Shown: positions 34,974 through 46,178, counted from the first letter of the stretch. The stretch is 64,000 nucleotides of DNA from Pictodentalium vernedei (GCA_031216915.1 CM062293.1:150234285-150298284), one strand, 5' to 3'. Numbers and translations are program-made. The notes: generated by a model not told the origin, from the sequence alone.

Positions 34974-36690
34974 ATTGTTAGATAAATAAATTATCATGAT
35001 AATGTGCATGTCCTGTGATTGCGTCAGATTCCCGGTTGTGTCCAGAATGGGATCATGTCGCAGGATTACGGGGTTGAAATTGATGGAGGAAAATTTATGT
35101 TCTTATGAGTGCTCAGCCGACAGCCATTGACTGTCGTCTGAACCCCAGTTCGAACGTAAACCTACCTTGCCACCTTATCAATGCCCTATCCGCTTGGAAC
35201 TCATAGGGTTCCTGAAGGTGCCTGTGGCTTACAACGCCAAAGGGTGATCAACGATAATTCACTGAAAGATTATTTATTTACATGTACGAAGAAATATAAT
35301 ATGAAACAAATTACTCACAAAATTATCCATAAGAATACACTAATTACGCGAATAAAAGTTTATTCTTTAGTGCCCTCGACGTCTCCCACAGCCAGCTGTG
35401 TCCGCTGGATCGACCTCATATCATCTTCATCTTCTCACGGTTTGTGATGAATACAAAGTGTCTATTCACTTCTCGTTGCTTCCTCCTCGCAGGGTTAACT
35501 TCACCGTCAGTCGGGCTTAACACATATAATGTTCTGCTTGTGCGGCTCTATCAGCGTTCTCACAGTTCAACCACAATTCAATCGGCGTCTACCACAGATC
35601 ACGATCACTTTGCGCTTTGTCTGGCTCTCACGGGGTTAAGTTATTCTTCGCCTTCAGATATATACTTAACAAAGCTTACATAAAATATTCTGCAAAGTGT
35701 TCTCAGCATCATCAATTCTCGCACGGCCTAAAATTATCTTATTTCGCGAGCTATTCCAGCGCTTACTCAAGCTCTTAATACGGTTTCTGGACCTCAACGT
35801 TACAGCTTTTGCTTCTTTGGCGACTGTACCACTACGGTTCGCAACCGTTAACAAACTACAATCGGTTCCTTACAACCCCCACAGGGCTACGACAATACGC
35901 GGACTTTCAATCTCGGTGCCTATGACCCTCGACGGCCAAGGCTAAATTCGAACCTTCTCTGAGTGCCCTCAGGCCAACTGCCTCGCAACGACCCACAGCC
36001 TTACACACCTTCCGACTGGAATTGGCTGGAATGAATTTTTCGAGAAATCCCCCGATTTTTATTTAGATTGCCAGAACATTTATTCTCAGTTAATCGCTTC
36101 TCTTGAACTTGGCCGCTTAGATCTATCTTAATTTCACACTCGCTTTAAAGTTCCTTTGAAAGACTAGCATTTTGGTATCTTTTGACATTTCGGAGACAGG
36201 ATAGATGCGTAATATGGGTGTGTGTCCAGAACATATGTGATGCACTAGTTTTCAACAATTACAATTTAACTGGCCTTAATTACCCAGATAACGATTCAGA
36301 AGAGAATATTGTCTCTCTTACTATTGATCTGTTATAAGAAGCCCATATGGCGTTGAACGCGTGCGCCACAATAGACATTAAATTTCATGCCTAATTAGCA
36401 GAGTTTGAAAAATCTATTTTCAGGGTCCATCACATACCTATCTTTTTGCTTTACTTTTAACCCAGGCAGAAATATTATCGAAAATATTTACATTTTTATA
36501 CAACAAAATCGCAACTTTCAGCTATCACCTTGACAGGTCACAACTCGCCGGCAAAGCCGGCTCATTGAGATCCCATTCTGGACACCACCTCGAATCTGAT
36601 ACAAATCACAGGACATGCACATTACCATATTATAATCTGTACAAATCGACTCGTCCATCTCGGAAAGTCACATGGTGGTAATACTATGTA
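34974..36690. mobile_element. MITE family B, copy 2, interrupted by a solo LTR
   Basis: Left arm AATTGTTAGATAAATAAATT ... GTGTCCAGAATGGGATCA (34974-35055) and right arm GGTCACAACTCGCC ... TCCCATTCTGGAC ... CTGATACAAATCACAGGACA (36536-36625) pair as in copy 1, with the LTR at 35056-36535 between them. The far right arm is degraded and ends with the GTCACATGGTGGTAAT word. Confidence 0.7.
35056..36535 (-). mobile_element. Solo LTR, family 1, copy a
   Basis: 1480 bp with TG...CA ends (TGTCGCAGG at the left, CACCTTGACA at the right), homologous throughout to the reverse complement of 47417-48896, also 1480 bp. Flanks GATCA (35051-35055) and GGTCA (36536-36540) match 4 of 5, a slightly decayed 5-bp duplication. 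It sits in the centre of a family B MITE. The minus orientation is inferred from the TATAAAAG and AATAAA positions in the sister copy. The 77-88 codon frames conserved between the copies follow from LTR homology, not coding. Confidence 0.88.
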
Positions 36691-37851
36691 TGTCCCTTTG
36701 CGGACTCTGTATTACAACCGTGCCACATGAGCCTCAGATCTCATATTCTGGCCTGGATACTACCTTCTGTAATCCCTCTACACTTTCGTCTGGGGCTAAC
36801 TAGTTACTGACTGGCAATCCGAGCTCTCAACCCGAAATTTGTGCATAATTTTTAGGGAATTAAAAAACCGACTTTCCCCCTCAGCCCACGAATTAATTTA
36901 TAAGTCACTTTTGTGTCATTTCTGCCTTACCTCGTGACAATCGGTGACATTTCGAGGTCTCAACGAAGTGTTCTGTTAGAATAATTTGTAACTGCTTTTA
37001 TTTCTCTGGAAATTAAAGTTTTGGATGATGAACGCACTTCCTAAATCAAATTGACTTTCCACTGGCAATCTAGTGGTAATTACGGGATTATATCTATTCA
37101 CAGAAAAGTATCTTGAACTGAGATAACTTTGATCTGAACAACGAAACACCAATCCTGTGTTTCTTTCTTGCATTTAAAGTTCCAAATATTATCACATGGG
37201 ATGCCTTGGTAGAATTATGAGGTTTTATTGGGTTTCTCTTGACCGCTAAATTCCTTTATTTAACTTAATGTGGACATTAAGGAACTGTCCTGTTCGCTGA
37301 TGGGTCACAGATCACTAAGACAAATGTTTATCACTTGATTAGCATAACTAATTGAGCCACTTAACTAACTCATAAATTACCTCATATTGGCTACTTGTCC
37401 ATCGTTATGCGTTCTAAATATTAGAAATTTTTAAAAGTTCAGCCCAAAATATTTTCACAAAAATAGAGAAATCTTGTCCATTTCGACATTTGCCTGGTAA
37501 TGAGGTTGCCAAAAGGAATTAAGAAATTTGAAGTGTGGTCAAATTTAGTCTAGACCTGTGATTTCGACTGATAAGAGCGACACTCTACAGACTGAATGCT
37601 TTGCGTTCCACTTGCTTTCATTGTAATCGTCATACTGACACAGACACTCTGGATGGACGCCTACAGATTGGAAAATATTTAGTACTGTTATACCTACAGC
37701 TGCGTCCATCTACTGCTACGCGCTGTGTGTTGTTGATTGATCGTCATCACCACTTTGAAAGTATGAATTTAACTCCTAGCATGCTGCTGGAGGACGGATA
37801 TTCTTGCCCAGGAGAGGATTTCTCATCCCACTGAAAAAAGTATAATTTTGG
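36691..37851. other. No feature recognised
   Basis: No repeat family, hairpin or convincing coding frame. A 77-codon plus frame at 37601 has no recognisable motif. Confidence 0.45.
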
Positions 37852-38020
37852 CACATTTAATCAAATTTTACTACTGTAAACTGAATAGGATTTTTCACCA
37901 ATGATTTCTTCAGTTAAATTTAAATGAATTTTTCATCAAATCTAGTCATGGCTGCTATGAAGCAGCCATGACTAGATTTGATGAAAAATATCTTGAAATA
38001 TTCGGCGGGTTGAGAGTTAA
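37852..38020. mobile_element. MITE family C, copy 2
   Basis: Stem AGTCATGGCTGCT / AGCAGCCATGACT, wider arms TTTTTCATCAAATCTAG / CTAGATTTGATGAAAAA. The flanks (TTAATCAAATTTT left, GCGGGTTGAGAGTTAA right) match copy 1 at 2926-3090. Confidence 0.68.
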
Positions 38021-38503
38021 TGGTCGGAAAAGGGTCTGATCATATGACAAATGTTGATATTGTCCCACCGAATACGTCACAGAGACGCTGGTACTGGTGT
38101 AATATTAGATATTGAAGCTGTTTGAATAAATGCCCAAAGTTTTGACATTTAATTCTAATCTAATCCGTCAATGTCTCTAGGATATCAAATGATGAATTGC
38201 TCGATAGTGTAAATTGTTGTAATTTACATCGCAATTTAACCGGTCCGTTGATTAAAAAAACTAAAGTAACATTAAAGTGATCAGTATTGGCGAGAAAGCT
38301 GATAATCAGGCTCTACCATCGATCGGTTGATTTACATAAAGACTCCCTTGTCAGTTCATCTTTGTCGAATTTACGTGCATCTTTGCTGACTTACCGTTTT
38401 TGTATCATTTTACGGTAACGCAGAAGTATGAAATCAAATAATGACAAGAAAACGTTTGTGCACGCACAAGGGCTCGAGCAAATGCCCATGAAACACTCTC
38501 ATG

Positions 38504-38506
38504 TAT

Positions 38507-38553
<47 letters not shown>

Positions 38554-38609
38554 TTTTATTTTATTTTATTTTATTTTATTTTATTTTATTTATTTATTTA
38601 TTTATTTAT
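38504..38609. repeat. (TTTA)n / (TTTTA)n microsatellite
   Basis: About 15 TTTA units, then about seven TTTTA units, then TTTA again. It may be the remnant tail of an inverted SINE, but no SINE body adjoins it. Confidence 0.9.
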
Positions 38610-39230
38610 ATCTCTTCGTATTAGATCATAAACAAGAAACATTCTGTGAACAAACTTGAATCTTTCTCACTAAAAGAAGATGAATACCGCATCTCGAAGC
38701 ATTGTGACTGGTGGTTCACAAGAAATTATTTTAAACTAACTTCAAGTCTATTAGACAGGGTTCCAAACTATGGGGGTTAATATCTTCATTCGAAAACACT
38801 TGAAAGGGCACCCCATCCCCTCCCCCCCACACACACACAAACAACCCCCCCCCCCCCCGAAAAAAGGAAATATATCAGCTTTTCAGTGTGTACTAATCGT
38901 CCCCGTACCAAACTCGACTTGGTACGACACGCCCGTAACCTGGCTTTGGGAGTGTCACAAGATGCGTCTTAGTTTAACACATAAGTTGATAAATGTTTGG
39001 GGTCCAGGTCCTTTCCGAGGTGCACTCTCTGCTGCTTGTGTTTTCCATAAAACTAAGCTCATGTAAAAATTATAAAATTTAATTAAATTACTGTTAACCT
39101 GAAAGGAATTAAAATGATGAATAATATAATAAACAAAACAATTCACAAACCTTCATAGAACTCACATTCCTCGTTTGAATAAAGTCCTAAAAGAAAAGTT
39201 CAAAGGCCTTTTTCACTTGAATCTTCGGCG
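38610..39230. other. No gene recognised; short C runs
   Basis: Contains (AC)n and C runs at about 38820-38860. Otherwise featureless to me. Confidence 0.4.
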
Positions 39231-39584
39231 TCAGTTGATGGGTGTGACGATCCGATTTTGTTCCGTATGCGGCAAAATTTGAAGAGTGACTGATATAACT
39301 GCTCTTCCTAGTTTGTTAAGCGGGAACGGTACTTCGCATTTCCCCAAAGCACTGAACAACGGACTACAATGTTCTGTAGCTTCCAAGAGCTTGGTTAGAT
39401 CTATATACAAAACTGATGGCTGTTTGATGGTGACCATGATGTCGAGCTTCACTGGCCATACGACGTAGTTGAAATGATGTCTCTTCCACTTGTTGCAAAA
39501 GACGGTGACTTTTATCATTATCGTTGATACTCCACTGCCTTGGCCACTGGAAATTTCTTTCAAAGTTTGGAAGTGGCAAAACAC
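39231..39584 (-). CDS. Possible coding exon, unknown protein
   Basis: Minus-strand frame of 117 codons with protein-like, leucine-rich composition (VLYIDLTKLLEATEHCSPLF and KCEVPFPLNKLGRAVIS segments). No repeat identity. An acceptor-like GAAATTTCCAG precedes codon S13 of the frame (near 39549), so the real exon could start there; it ends at a stop at 39231. No family recognised; other frames over it are shadows. It could be a terminal exon, or chance. Confidence 0.3.
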   Translation of the reverse strand: MFCHFQTLKEISSGQGSGVSTIMIKVTVFCNKWKRHHFNYVVWPVKLDIMVTIKQPSVLYIDLTKLLEATEHCSPLFSALGKCEVPFPLNKLGRAVISVTLQILPHTEQNRIVTPIN

Positions 39585-40849
39585 GACACCACGAATACTG
39601 ATAACATTGAATACGATGAGTCCCAGTAAAAGAACTCTATCCGAACTCGGCCGATAAAATTTGTAGCGAATTCAAAGTTTCTTCCAATGGAGTATCTATC
39701 AACCTATTGTCCACAAAAAATTAATTTCTTGACATAACCAAGGAAAGAGTTTCCTAATTATGAAATATAGTCAAAATTCCTCCTAGGTTATATCTGCTTT
39801 TTAATTAATCGGTCGAGTTCCATTCCTAAAATTTGACCGTGAATCCTTATAAACGTTATTATAGAGATAGAAAAGTGAATATAGGTTGGAAATTCAAATG
39901 ATATGTTCAATATTGAAAAACAAACTGTAAAATATACATCGCCAGTCGGGACAACGGAGGTTGTGTCGCAGAACACGCCAATTTGAATTTTTGGTGTATA
40001 CGGGTCGAGTTATCGCATCAAATACAATGTTTTTATCTGTTCTTCTTCTGAATCCTGCATTTTTACGAGAATACTGTGACTTTGTAAAAGGAACCAACCC
40101 AAGTGACACCGCGTGCCATAAATTCAGAAATGTTTATGCCAGCTTATTAGGCTTGTGGAATATAGAAACAGTTCGTGTAAAAAATATAGAATAGTAAATA
40201 TGAAAACGAGAATTAATAATGAACTCCACATATTAGTGGATCCAGTATTTATATGGTTCCATTTTGCTGTATCCCATCTCAATTGAATCTTCCTAAGAAT
40301 TGAATGCTACATTAACTGTGTCCAGAATTGTAAGTAATACGCGCGCGCGCGCCCTAAACAAATGTTGTGTTTAATCTATGTCCTTTGAGTGGCCGAATTT
40401 CAACCCACGCCTCAATACAAAATAAGCAATAAGATTTGTAATTTAACTGATCAGGAGTGTAGCCAGGTATCCATATTAAGGGGCCCGTGGCTCTTTTCTG
40501 ATGGGATGGGATTCCAAGCATGTTTATGCTGTTAGCATATCACGAGATCGAAGTCTCGAGTTGGGGGAAATTATCAAGATGGTGTCTTCTCGCGTTGGCG
40601 GGACTAGGGAGTGTGACTTTCAAACATTTTGAAGAAATCGCTTCAAATAGTTGTGTTTTTCGACTCAAAAAAAAATGTTAAGCGCGGTTATCTGTAATTT
40701 CATTAGCTAACGCTGTACACCGTAGAATTCAGGAGTTTTAGGGAGGCCTGTGGGGATTTAGAAGGAGGGCAAGACCCCCCAGTCCCCCGCCGTCAACATC
40801 ACTGGAACTGACCATGTTGTTACTTTCCAACTACATGTATAGTACTATG
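39585..40849. other. No feature recognised
   Basis: Unique-looking DNA with a (GC)n run at about 40341-40352. No element ends or coding frames that I can support. Confidence 0.4.
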
Positions 40850-41210
40850 GTCAGGAAAGGGTGACTATTTCTCGATTAGATCCAGATTTCGTCCCCTGAG
40901 TTCCAATGTGTTCTTTGTCTTCCAGTAGGTACATAGAACACAATGGAACTCAGGGGACGATTTGGTCTAAACACAATTTCGACTGTGAGTCGATGGTCCA
41001 TATATAAAATATTGCGAAATAAATACCGAAGCAAGAAAAACAAAGGAAAATAGCATATATACCTGATGTGAATCTTCTTAAATTTCTTTTTCTACCAGTG
41101 AGATTATTCAGTGTTGTAGGGAGGAAAGTGACCAGAAAATATCGGCCGGATCTCGACCCTGCCAGAATTATATTGAAATTATATGTCCGTTTTCGTATGC
41201 ACAAATTGAT
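40850..41210. mobile_element. Palindromic family K, copy 3, carrying a 70-bp MITE
   Basis: Aligns with the reverse complement of 50165-50460: GTACTATGGTCAGG, ATTGCGAAATAAATACCGAAG, AGAAAAACAAAGGAAAATAGC and the centre ATCGGCCGGATCTCGACC. Interrupted at 40890-40959 by MITE J. Confidence 0.55.
40890..40959. mobile_element. MITE family J, copy 1 (70 bp)
   Basis: Terminal repeats CGTCCCCTGAGTTCCAATGTG and, inverted, the same with GTTCTATG, leaving a loop of under 20 bp. Flanked by ATTT on both sides (40886-40889, 40960-40963). It interrupts a family K copy. Confidence 0.8.
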
Positions 41211-41554
41211 TGGGTTTTTTTTATCGGGATTTAACGTTACTTTAAACGTCCACGTAGGACTTTACAGGGGGGTGGGAGTGGGGTGGGGGTGGTGAAGCCA
41301 GAGTATCGGCTGAATACCACCGAACAACTGCAAGCAACTGTCAGACTTTCCAACTTACTAAAGATTTAGCAGTAGTTGAATGCAAGTGCCCATCGTATTG
41401 TGCCCTTGTACATAGCGCCACCACGCACACACAAGGGCAAACGGGGTTAAAAAGTGTCTTTCCCAAGAACACATCGCAGATAGCGCGGATCAGGATCGAA
41501 TTGTCTACCTTTTGTGAGCACAGTATACTGTATCTATCAGCAACCCAATCCTTT

Positions 41555-42060
41555 CAGCATCAAAGTCTCCGTTCTGAACACATTACAGTACTGTGACCAA
41601 AAACTGGTATTTTTCTCGACCAGCTCGTAATCTGGGGCCAATACTATAAAACTGTTACAATTGTATTTTCTAGAATTGTATTTTCTAGTTATGACTTTAA
41701 ATGGGTTGAAATGAACCATTAGCATTTTCAAAGATGTGGCAATTTGCCAGTTGGCAAATTGCCACATCTTTTAAAATGCTAATGATTAATTTTAGTTAGT
41801 CATATTAACAGGCAGAAAATTCTAGAAGATACAATTCTAAAAGTTTTACAGTATTGGTCCCTGGTCGCGACACATTCATATGCCATGCAGTGGCTGAGAT
41901 TCCATAAATGAATTTTTGCGAAATCAAGACCGAATCACAAAAACAAACGAACATCGTATCTCAGATTCTTTTCTTTTTTTCTTTTTTGTTCACTTTTCTT
42001 TTTCTACAGTACTGTGTTGAGAAAAATGGAATGATAATTCTCTCACAGCTTTTGTGATCA
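41555..42060. mobile_element. Palindromic family K, copy 5, carrying MITE N
   Basis: CATTACAGTACTGTGACC ... TTCTCGACCAG before, and CTGGTCGCGACAC ... TTTTGCGAAATCAAGACC ... AAACAAACGAACATCGTATC after the inserted MITE. The sides follow the order of the copy at 50165-50460 (reverse). Only half of the palindromic centre is present. Confidence 0.5.
41636..41860. mobile_element. MITE N, 225 bp
   Basis: Ends GGCCAATACTATAAAAC and GTTTTACAGTATTGGTCC; inner stem AAGATGTGGCAATTTGCCA / TGGCAAATTGCCACATCTT. CTGG on both sides (41632-41635, 41861-41864) may be a 4-bp target duplication. Includes a direct repeat of TTGTATTTTCTAG. Confidence 0.72.
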
Positions 42061-42382
42061 CATGACATGTAGTACTGTACATGTACCATGTATAGAAGTA
42101 GATAATCAGCTGCCGTGAAATATGTTTCCACGGGGTTCAGACTAGGGCGAGTTGCCAGGTAGGGTCCGGCGAACGTTCGAGATTCGATTTGATTTTGAAT
42201 CTTGTCACTGATTCGATTCGATTCGAAACCATCTAGATTATTCGAAAAAAATTGAATCCTGGAGAGACTTGGATTTCATGCAATTCTTTATTGTCGACTT
42301 TCTGAGGACAAACAAATCACCCTGCAGTTTTCTGATGAATAAGATTGAACGTGTCCAGTCTAACTGAATACCACAAATTCAG

Positions 42383-42757
42383 GGGGCGCGGTGGCGTTGC
42401 AGTAACCCGTTCTCGTCAGAAGTTAAGCAATGTCGAGCCCGGTTAATCCTTGGATGGGTGACCGTCTGAGAGATCGATTCGGACTCACGCGTTGTGTCCT
42501 TGGGCAAGGTACTTACCCCGATTGTCCACATGGGGGCAAAATAACGCCGTGTACTAAGGCGTACTGCACGTCGATGGTGCGCATGTCTTCAACCAATCTA
42601 ACCCTGCCTGTGCTGCAGTGAGGAGTTACGATGTTGAGGAGTTGGCAGCTGCTCGTCGTTGCTCGGTGGTTCTCTCCAGGTACTCCGGCTTCCTCCACCC
42701 GTAAAACTGTCCCTGACACGATATGACCTTGGCTGTTAAAGTGTCGTTAAACCTTAA

Positions 42758-42813
<56 letters not shown>

Positions 42814-42814
42814 A
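42383..42814 (+). mobile_element. SINE S4: 5S rRNA-like head, type-a 3' end
   Basis: Head 42400-42475 contains GAAGTTAAGCAATGTCGAGC, CCGGTTAATCCTTGGATGGG and TGACCGTCTGAG, matching the 5S rRNA internal promoter (A box, intermediate element, C box). The body begins GTGTCCTTGGGCAAGG; the tail is GTGTCGTTAAACCTTAATAAA plus a long (AATA)n. A perfect 13-bp duplication ACCACAAATTCAG lies at 42370-42382 and 42815-42827. Confidence 0.93.
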
Positions 42815-43082
42815 ACCACAAATTCAGTCGGAAAATTCATTAAAATGACATTTGAAGCAATAGTAGAGACTGCGTTACGGCTCGTTTACACAATATATCG
42901 CCCGTTAAGTGTATCAAGGCACCATCTGCAATGATTTTGCACTGCAGATGACGCCTTGTTGCATTTAAATGTCGATAAATGTCGCGTTTTCTTCGACCAC
43001 CTTTGTGATACCTGTCAGTGCTAATAGTATACCGTGCCTGTTGATATTGGGTTCACGACGGATATAGACAACAGCAGTAGGC

Positions 43083-44381
43083 TGTCACAACACGTTGGGG
43101 CAGATATGTGAGATTTATGATCACTCTAGAGCTCGGCCGGACTCAGAGAGGACAGTCGGGCTTTCGAGTGAACATACGTCTCTCGGCCTAGCGGTGTTGT
43201 GGATTTTGTTGGGGCAGATTCGTCATCTTAAGGTGAACATACATCTCTCGGCCTAGCGGTGTTGTGGATTTTGTTGGGGCAGATTCGTCATACTTAAAAA
43301 GATAACCGACGGTGGATCATTTGAGCATAATTTAATGGAAATAAAAATAACACTGTGTACTCACATATACGCATCAATGAACAATCCAAGAATATACATT
43401 ATAGACAAACAAAGCACATATGAATTTCCCCCATGAAGTTCGAGCTCTTTCCGGGGTACCCCATGTTCGATGCTGTTGTCTAGTTGCTTCTGGTTGTTCC
43501 TCACTCCTGGATTTCCTCTTCACTTCTCAAGCGATTGCGTACATAACGTATTGTCTGTTTTACGCCGCTCAACCTCCAAATACGCTAAATTGTCAGTCAA
43601 CTGTAACCAACTCTGTCTAACTAAATTTTACACATTCGATATCATAGTCACTTCACTCCACGGACTTAACAACTCGTCGTCTACACCAATCTCTGTTTAC
43701 ACCACTCTCCGTATTCTGTTTAAACAAATAAAGTTCATGCATCTAATTTGCCTGTCTCAACTAAGCTCACTCTAAGCTCTTAGCTTAAATCAAATGTTCG
43801 AGTTCTCAACAGCTTCAATTAAGCCTACTTAAACGGCGCCCGCTTAGTCTCCACAATTAATTTCTACAAATGACCGCCCCAATGACTAGAGCTCCGAGCC
43901 CTCTTCCAACGGATTACTGACTCAATCCAAAGTCGACTGACTACCGATGATCAGTCTGTCATTATATAGCATTTTCGTGTCTAATTAATCATTAAGTCGG
44001 TTCCTCTGAGATATATGACACCGTTATTAAGATAGATGAGATTTCTCTTTGTAAGCTCGTGAGTCTGACATTTAGAACTACGGGGATGACACTTATTTGA
44101 GGGCCACATAGCGTGGAACACAATCTGTGGCTGACAGTAGCGAATTACTATTAGGGACTTTCAGAGATAAGTTGCGTCGTAGTTTTAAACGTCGCAGCAG
44201 GGAGCCATCAGTCCTCTCAACGAGAGATAAACACCCACCTGGTCAAGCAGTTAATTAATAAGCCTTCAATAATTTGTACCCAGTGTCTATTTGCGGCTTT
44301 TACAAGCAAACGTATCAAATTAATTATTTACAATCCCTGACCTTAACCCTTAACTCGGACAAATTCGAACCGATCTTGACA
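43083..44381 (-). mobile_element. Solo LTR, family 2, copy b
   Basis: 1299 bp starting TGTCACAACACGTTGGGG and ending CCGATCTTGACA, with a perfect 5-bp duplication TAGGC (43078-43082, 44382-44386). Homologous to 30678-32147 in reverse. No flanking internal retrotransposon DNA. The 5-bp duplication with TG...CA ends fits a Gypsy- or BEL-like LTR element; the lineage cannot be told without the coding region. Confidence 0.9.
43168..43298. repeat. 65-bp tandem duplication within the LTR
   Basis: GTGAACATACGTCTCTCGGC at 43168 and GTGAACATACATCTCTCGGC at 43233, followed by nearly identical DNA through GGGGCAGATTCGTCAT. It is single-copy in the sister LTR at 32000-32070. Confidence 0.9.
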
Positions 44382-44573
44382 TAGGCCGTAGTATCATAAA
44401 AAATGAAAAGTGGATTCGATTCGAGATTCGCTTCCGGTTTCGAACCTTTTGCTTGATTCGATTCGAGAGAAACATCGTGATTCGTTGGACTCTATTGCCA
44501 GGTCTGTTTTACCTGCCTCACTCATCTCAACAGATCTGCAATGTCTGACATATTGTCTGGCACCACAATACAC

Positions 44574-44708
44574 ACACTCTAAAATTAGTTGGGTTAAAAA
44601 TAAAAAACTAAATCAACTGGGTTGAGTGAATATGAACCCAATTGGGTTCATATTCACTCAACCCAGTTGATTTGGGTTAATGTTTAACCCTTCTTATTTT
44701 TAGAGTGT
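44574..44708. mobile_element. Hairpin MITE with ACACTCTA ends, 135 bp
   Basis: Ends ACACTCTAAAA and TTTTTAGAGTGT; the inner arm CAACTGGGTTGAGTGAATAT pairs with ATATTCACTCAACCCAGTTG almost perfectly around CCCAATTGGG. Superfamily not assigned. Confidence 0.75.
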
Positions 44709-45632
44709 AGTCTTTTAGAGTCTCTGGAATTATGACGTATTTTGCTCTTTATAGGTTTTGGTCATTCGATGGAACGTCAGTCCAAAAAAGCCACTTCCCC
44801 ATTTTCATGGATTAAACTCTGATATCGGTAAGGCGATAGAGTTGAGGCGCGTACAAATTAAAAAAGAAAAATATAGCAGTTTATTGTGACGCACGTGGAG
44901 CAGGGACGCCATCGCAGCCGGGACAAACCCAGGTCACAAGTTGCGCCCCTCCCCAATCGGCCATCTTCGCGATGTTCCTGGTTTATCTTACATATTTTTT
45001 ATTTATTGTGCGAACGTCGTCTGCTTGTCGTTTTCTATAAATGGTTAATTAATTAATATTACTCTGAAATCTATTTAAAAATATATTAAACCAAAATTCC
45101 TCAGGTTCCATCTTTAATATCATAGAATTTCAATAGAATTTGTATGCACTTTGCCCTATAAGGGAAAGTTCGATATTTGCAAAATTTGACAGATATGGAA
45201 AATATGATGTTTTAAGAAGCGGAACGAAACTGAATGGGCGTAGAAGCCGTAAAACTATCTTTCAGCACAAAACTGAAAAATTGAATCTTTCAATCTATAC
45301 TTCTACAATATCGTCACTTTCATTGCAATCTTGTTAGAAATCAATAAACCCCCCACAGCAATATTAAGTGTGTTTTTCACTCAAACATGCAGAACAAATA
45401 GACATTTTGTAACAACGTCGATACGAGAAATGGGATGAAGCACATTTTCAAAATGTTAATCTATCGGGTCGTATTTCTCATGTTTTTCGGAGTGTGCGCT
45501 GCTAATGATACCATCAACGTATGAGTAATAAAATTGGAATATTATTTTGTAATCTCTCTGAGCTAGCTCGGCCAAGGTTTGTTACGGGAAAACTGGAGCT
45601 ATGGGATCAATATAGATGAAGACTGTGGCAGG
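44709..45632. other. No gene; one short shared repeat
   Basis: Between 44915 and 44990 a GGGACAAACCCAGGTCACAA ... CAATCGGCCATCTTCGCGA segment resembles 58478-58540. Nothing else recognised. Confidence 0.4.
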
Positions 45633-46178
45633 GTGTCTTCCCACTAGACCAGTTCCCCTTAGACCAACTACATAGTGTTTCTGATTAAGGGTTGATTAAG
45701 GATAATTAGGAAAACAATTATTTATAAAAATCTGCCAACATCTATAAAATATCAACAAGCCAGAAAATGAGCAGACTTATCATCTGAAAAATGAGGTCCC
45801 CAGAGGGTGAATTTGGTGATGCTACCCTGCACAGCAGGGTAGCATCACTAAATTTACCCTCTGTGAACCTCAACCTGAATCAAGGTCTCAAACATAATCA
45901 GAAAGAGGTACCCAGAGGATAAACTGGTCCACTGTATGGGATAGCATCAGCAAATTCACCCTCTGGGGACCTCATTCTGCAAATGACATACTGCTTATTT
46001 TCAGGCTTGAATATCAACAACATTAAATACATTTATAAATATTTATAAATATATCAAATTATTGATATAGAATTATTTTTAAAGTAGAACACGCCAGTTG
46101 GTCTAAGGGGAATTGGTCTTTTGTGAATTGGCCTCGTGGGAGTTGGTCTACAGGGAATTGGTCTAGTGGGAATGAACC
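45633..46178. mobile_element. Composite foldback family I, copy 1, with nested H
   Basis: Ends GGTGTCTTCCCACTAGACC and, inverted, GGTTCATTCCCACTAGACC, built of repeated GACCAATTCCC-like words. A perfect 8-bp duplication GTGGCAGG lies at 45625-45632 and 46179-46186, so a hAT-type mobiliser is likely. A family H MITE sits inside (45758-46009). Confidence 0.88.
45758..46009. mobile_element. MITE family H, copy 2, nested in family I
   Basis: AGCCAGAAAATGAGCAG ... CTGCTTATTTTCAGGCTTG with a 10-bp duplication AATATCAACA at 45748-45757 and 46010-46019. The inner stem GGTGATGCTACCCTGC / GCAGGGTAGCATCAC matches copy 1. Confidence 0.88.

Larger units (their letters stand above)
42160..44494. mobile_element. 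hAT-type MITE family L, copy 2, split by two insertions
   Basis: Ends TAGGGTCCGGCGAACG and, inverted, TAGAGTCCAACGAATC, with GATTCGATTCGATTCGA-like clusters near both. A perfect 8-bp target duplication TTGCCAGG lies at 42152-42159 and 44495-44502. Subtracting the SINE (42383-42814 plus its duplication) and the solo LTR (43083-44381 plus its duplication) leaves about 586 bp, close to the 606 bp of copy 1. The 8-bp duplication and end type are standard for hAT elements. Confidence 0.88.

Noticed and set aside
42400..42480. 5S rRNA gene
   Set aside because: Only the internal promoter part matches and it is followed by the SINE body and tail with target duplications; same for 53520-53600.
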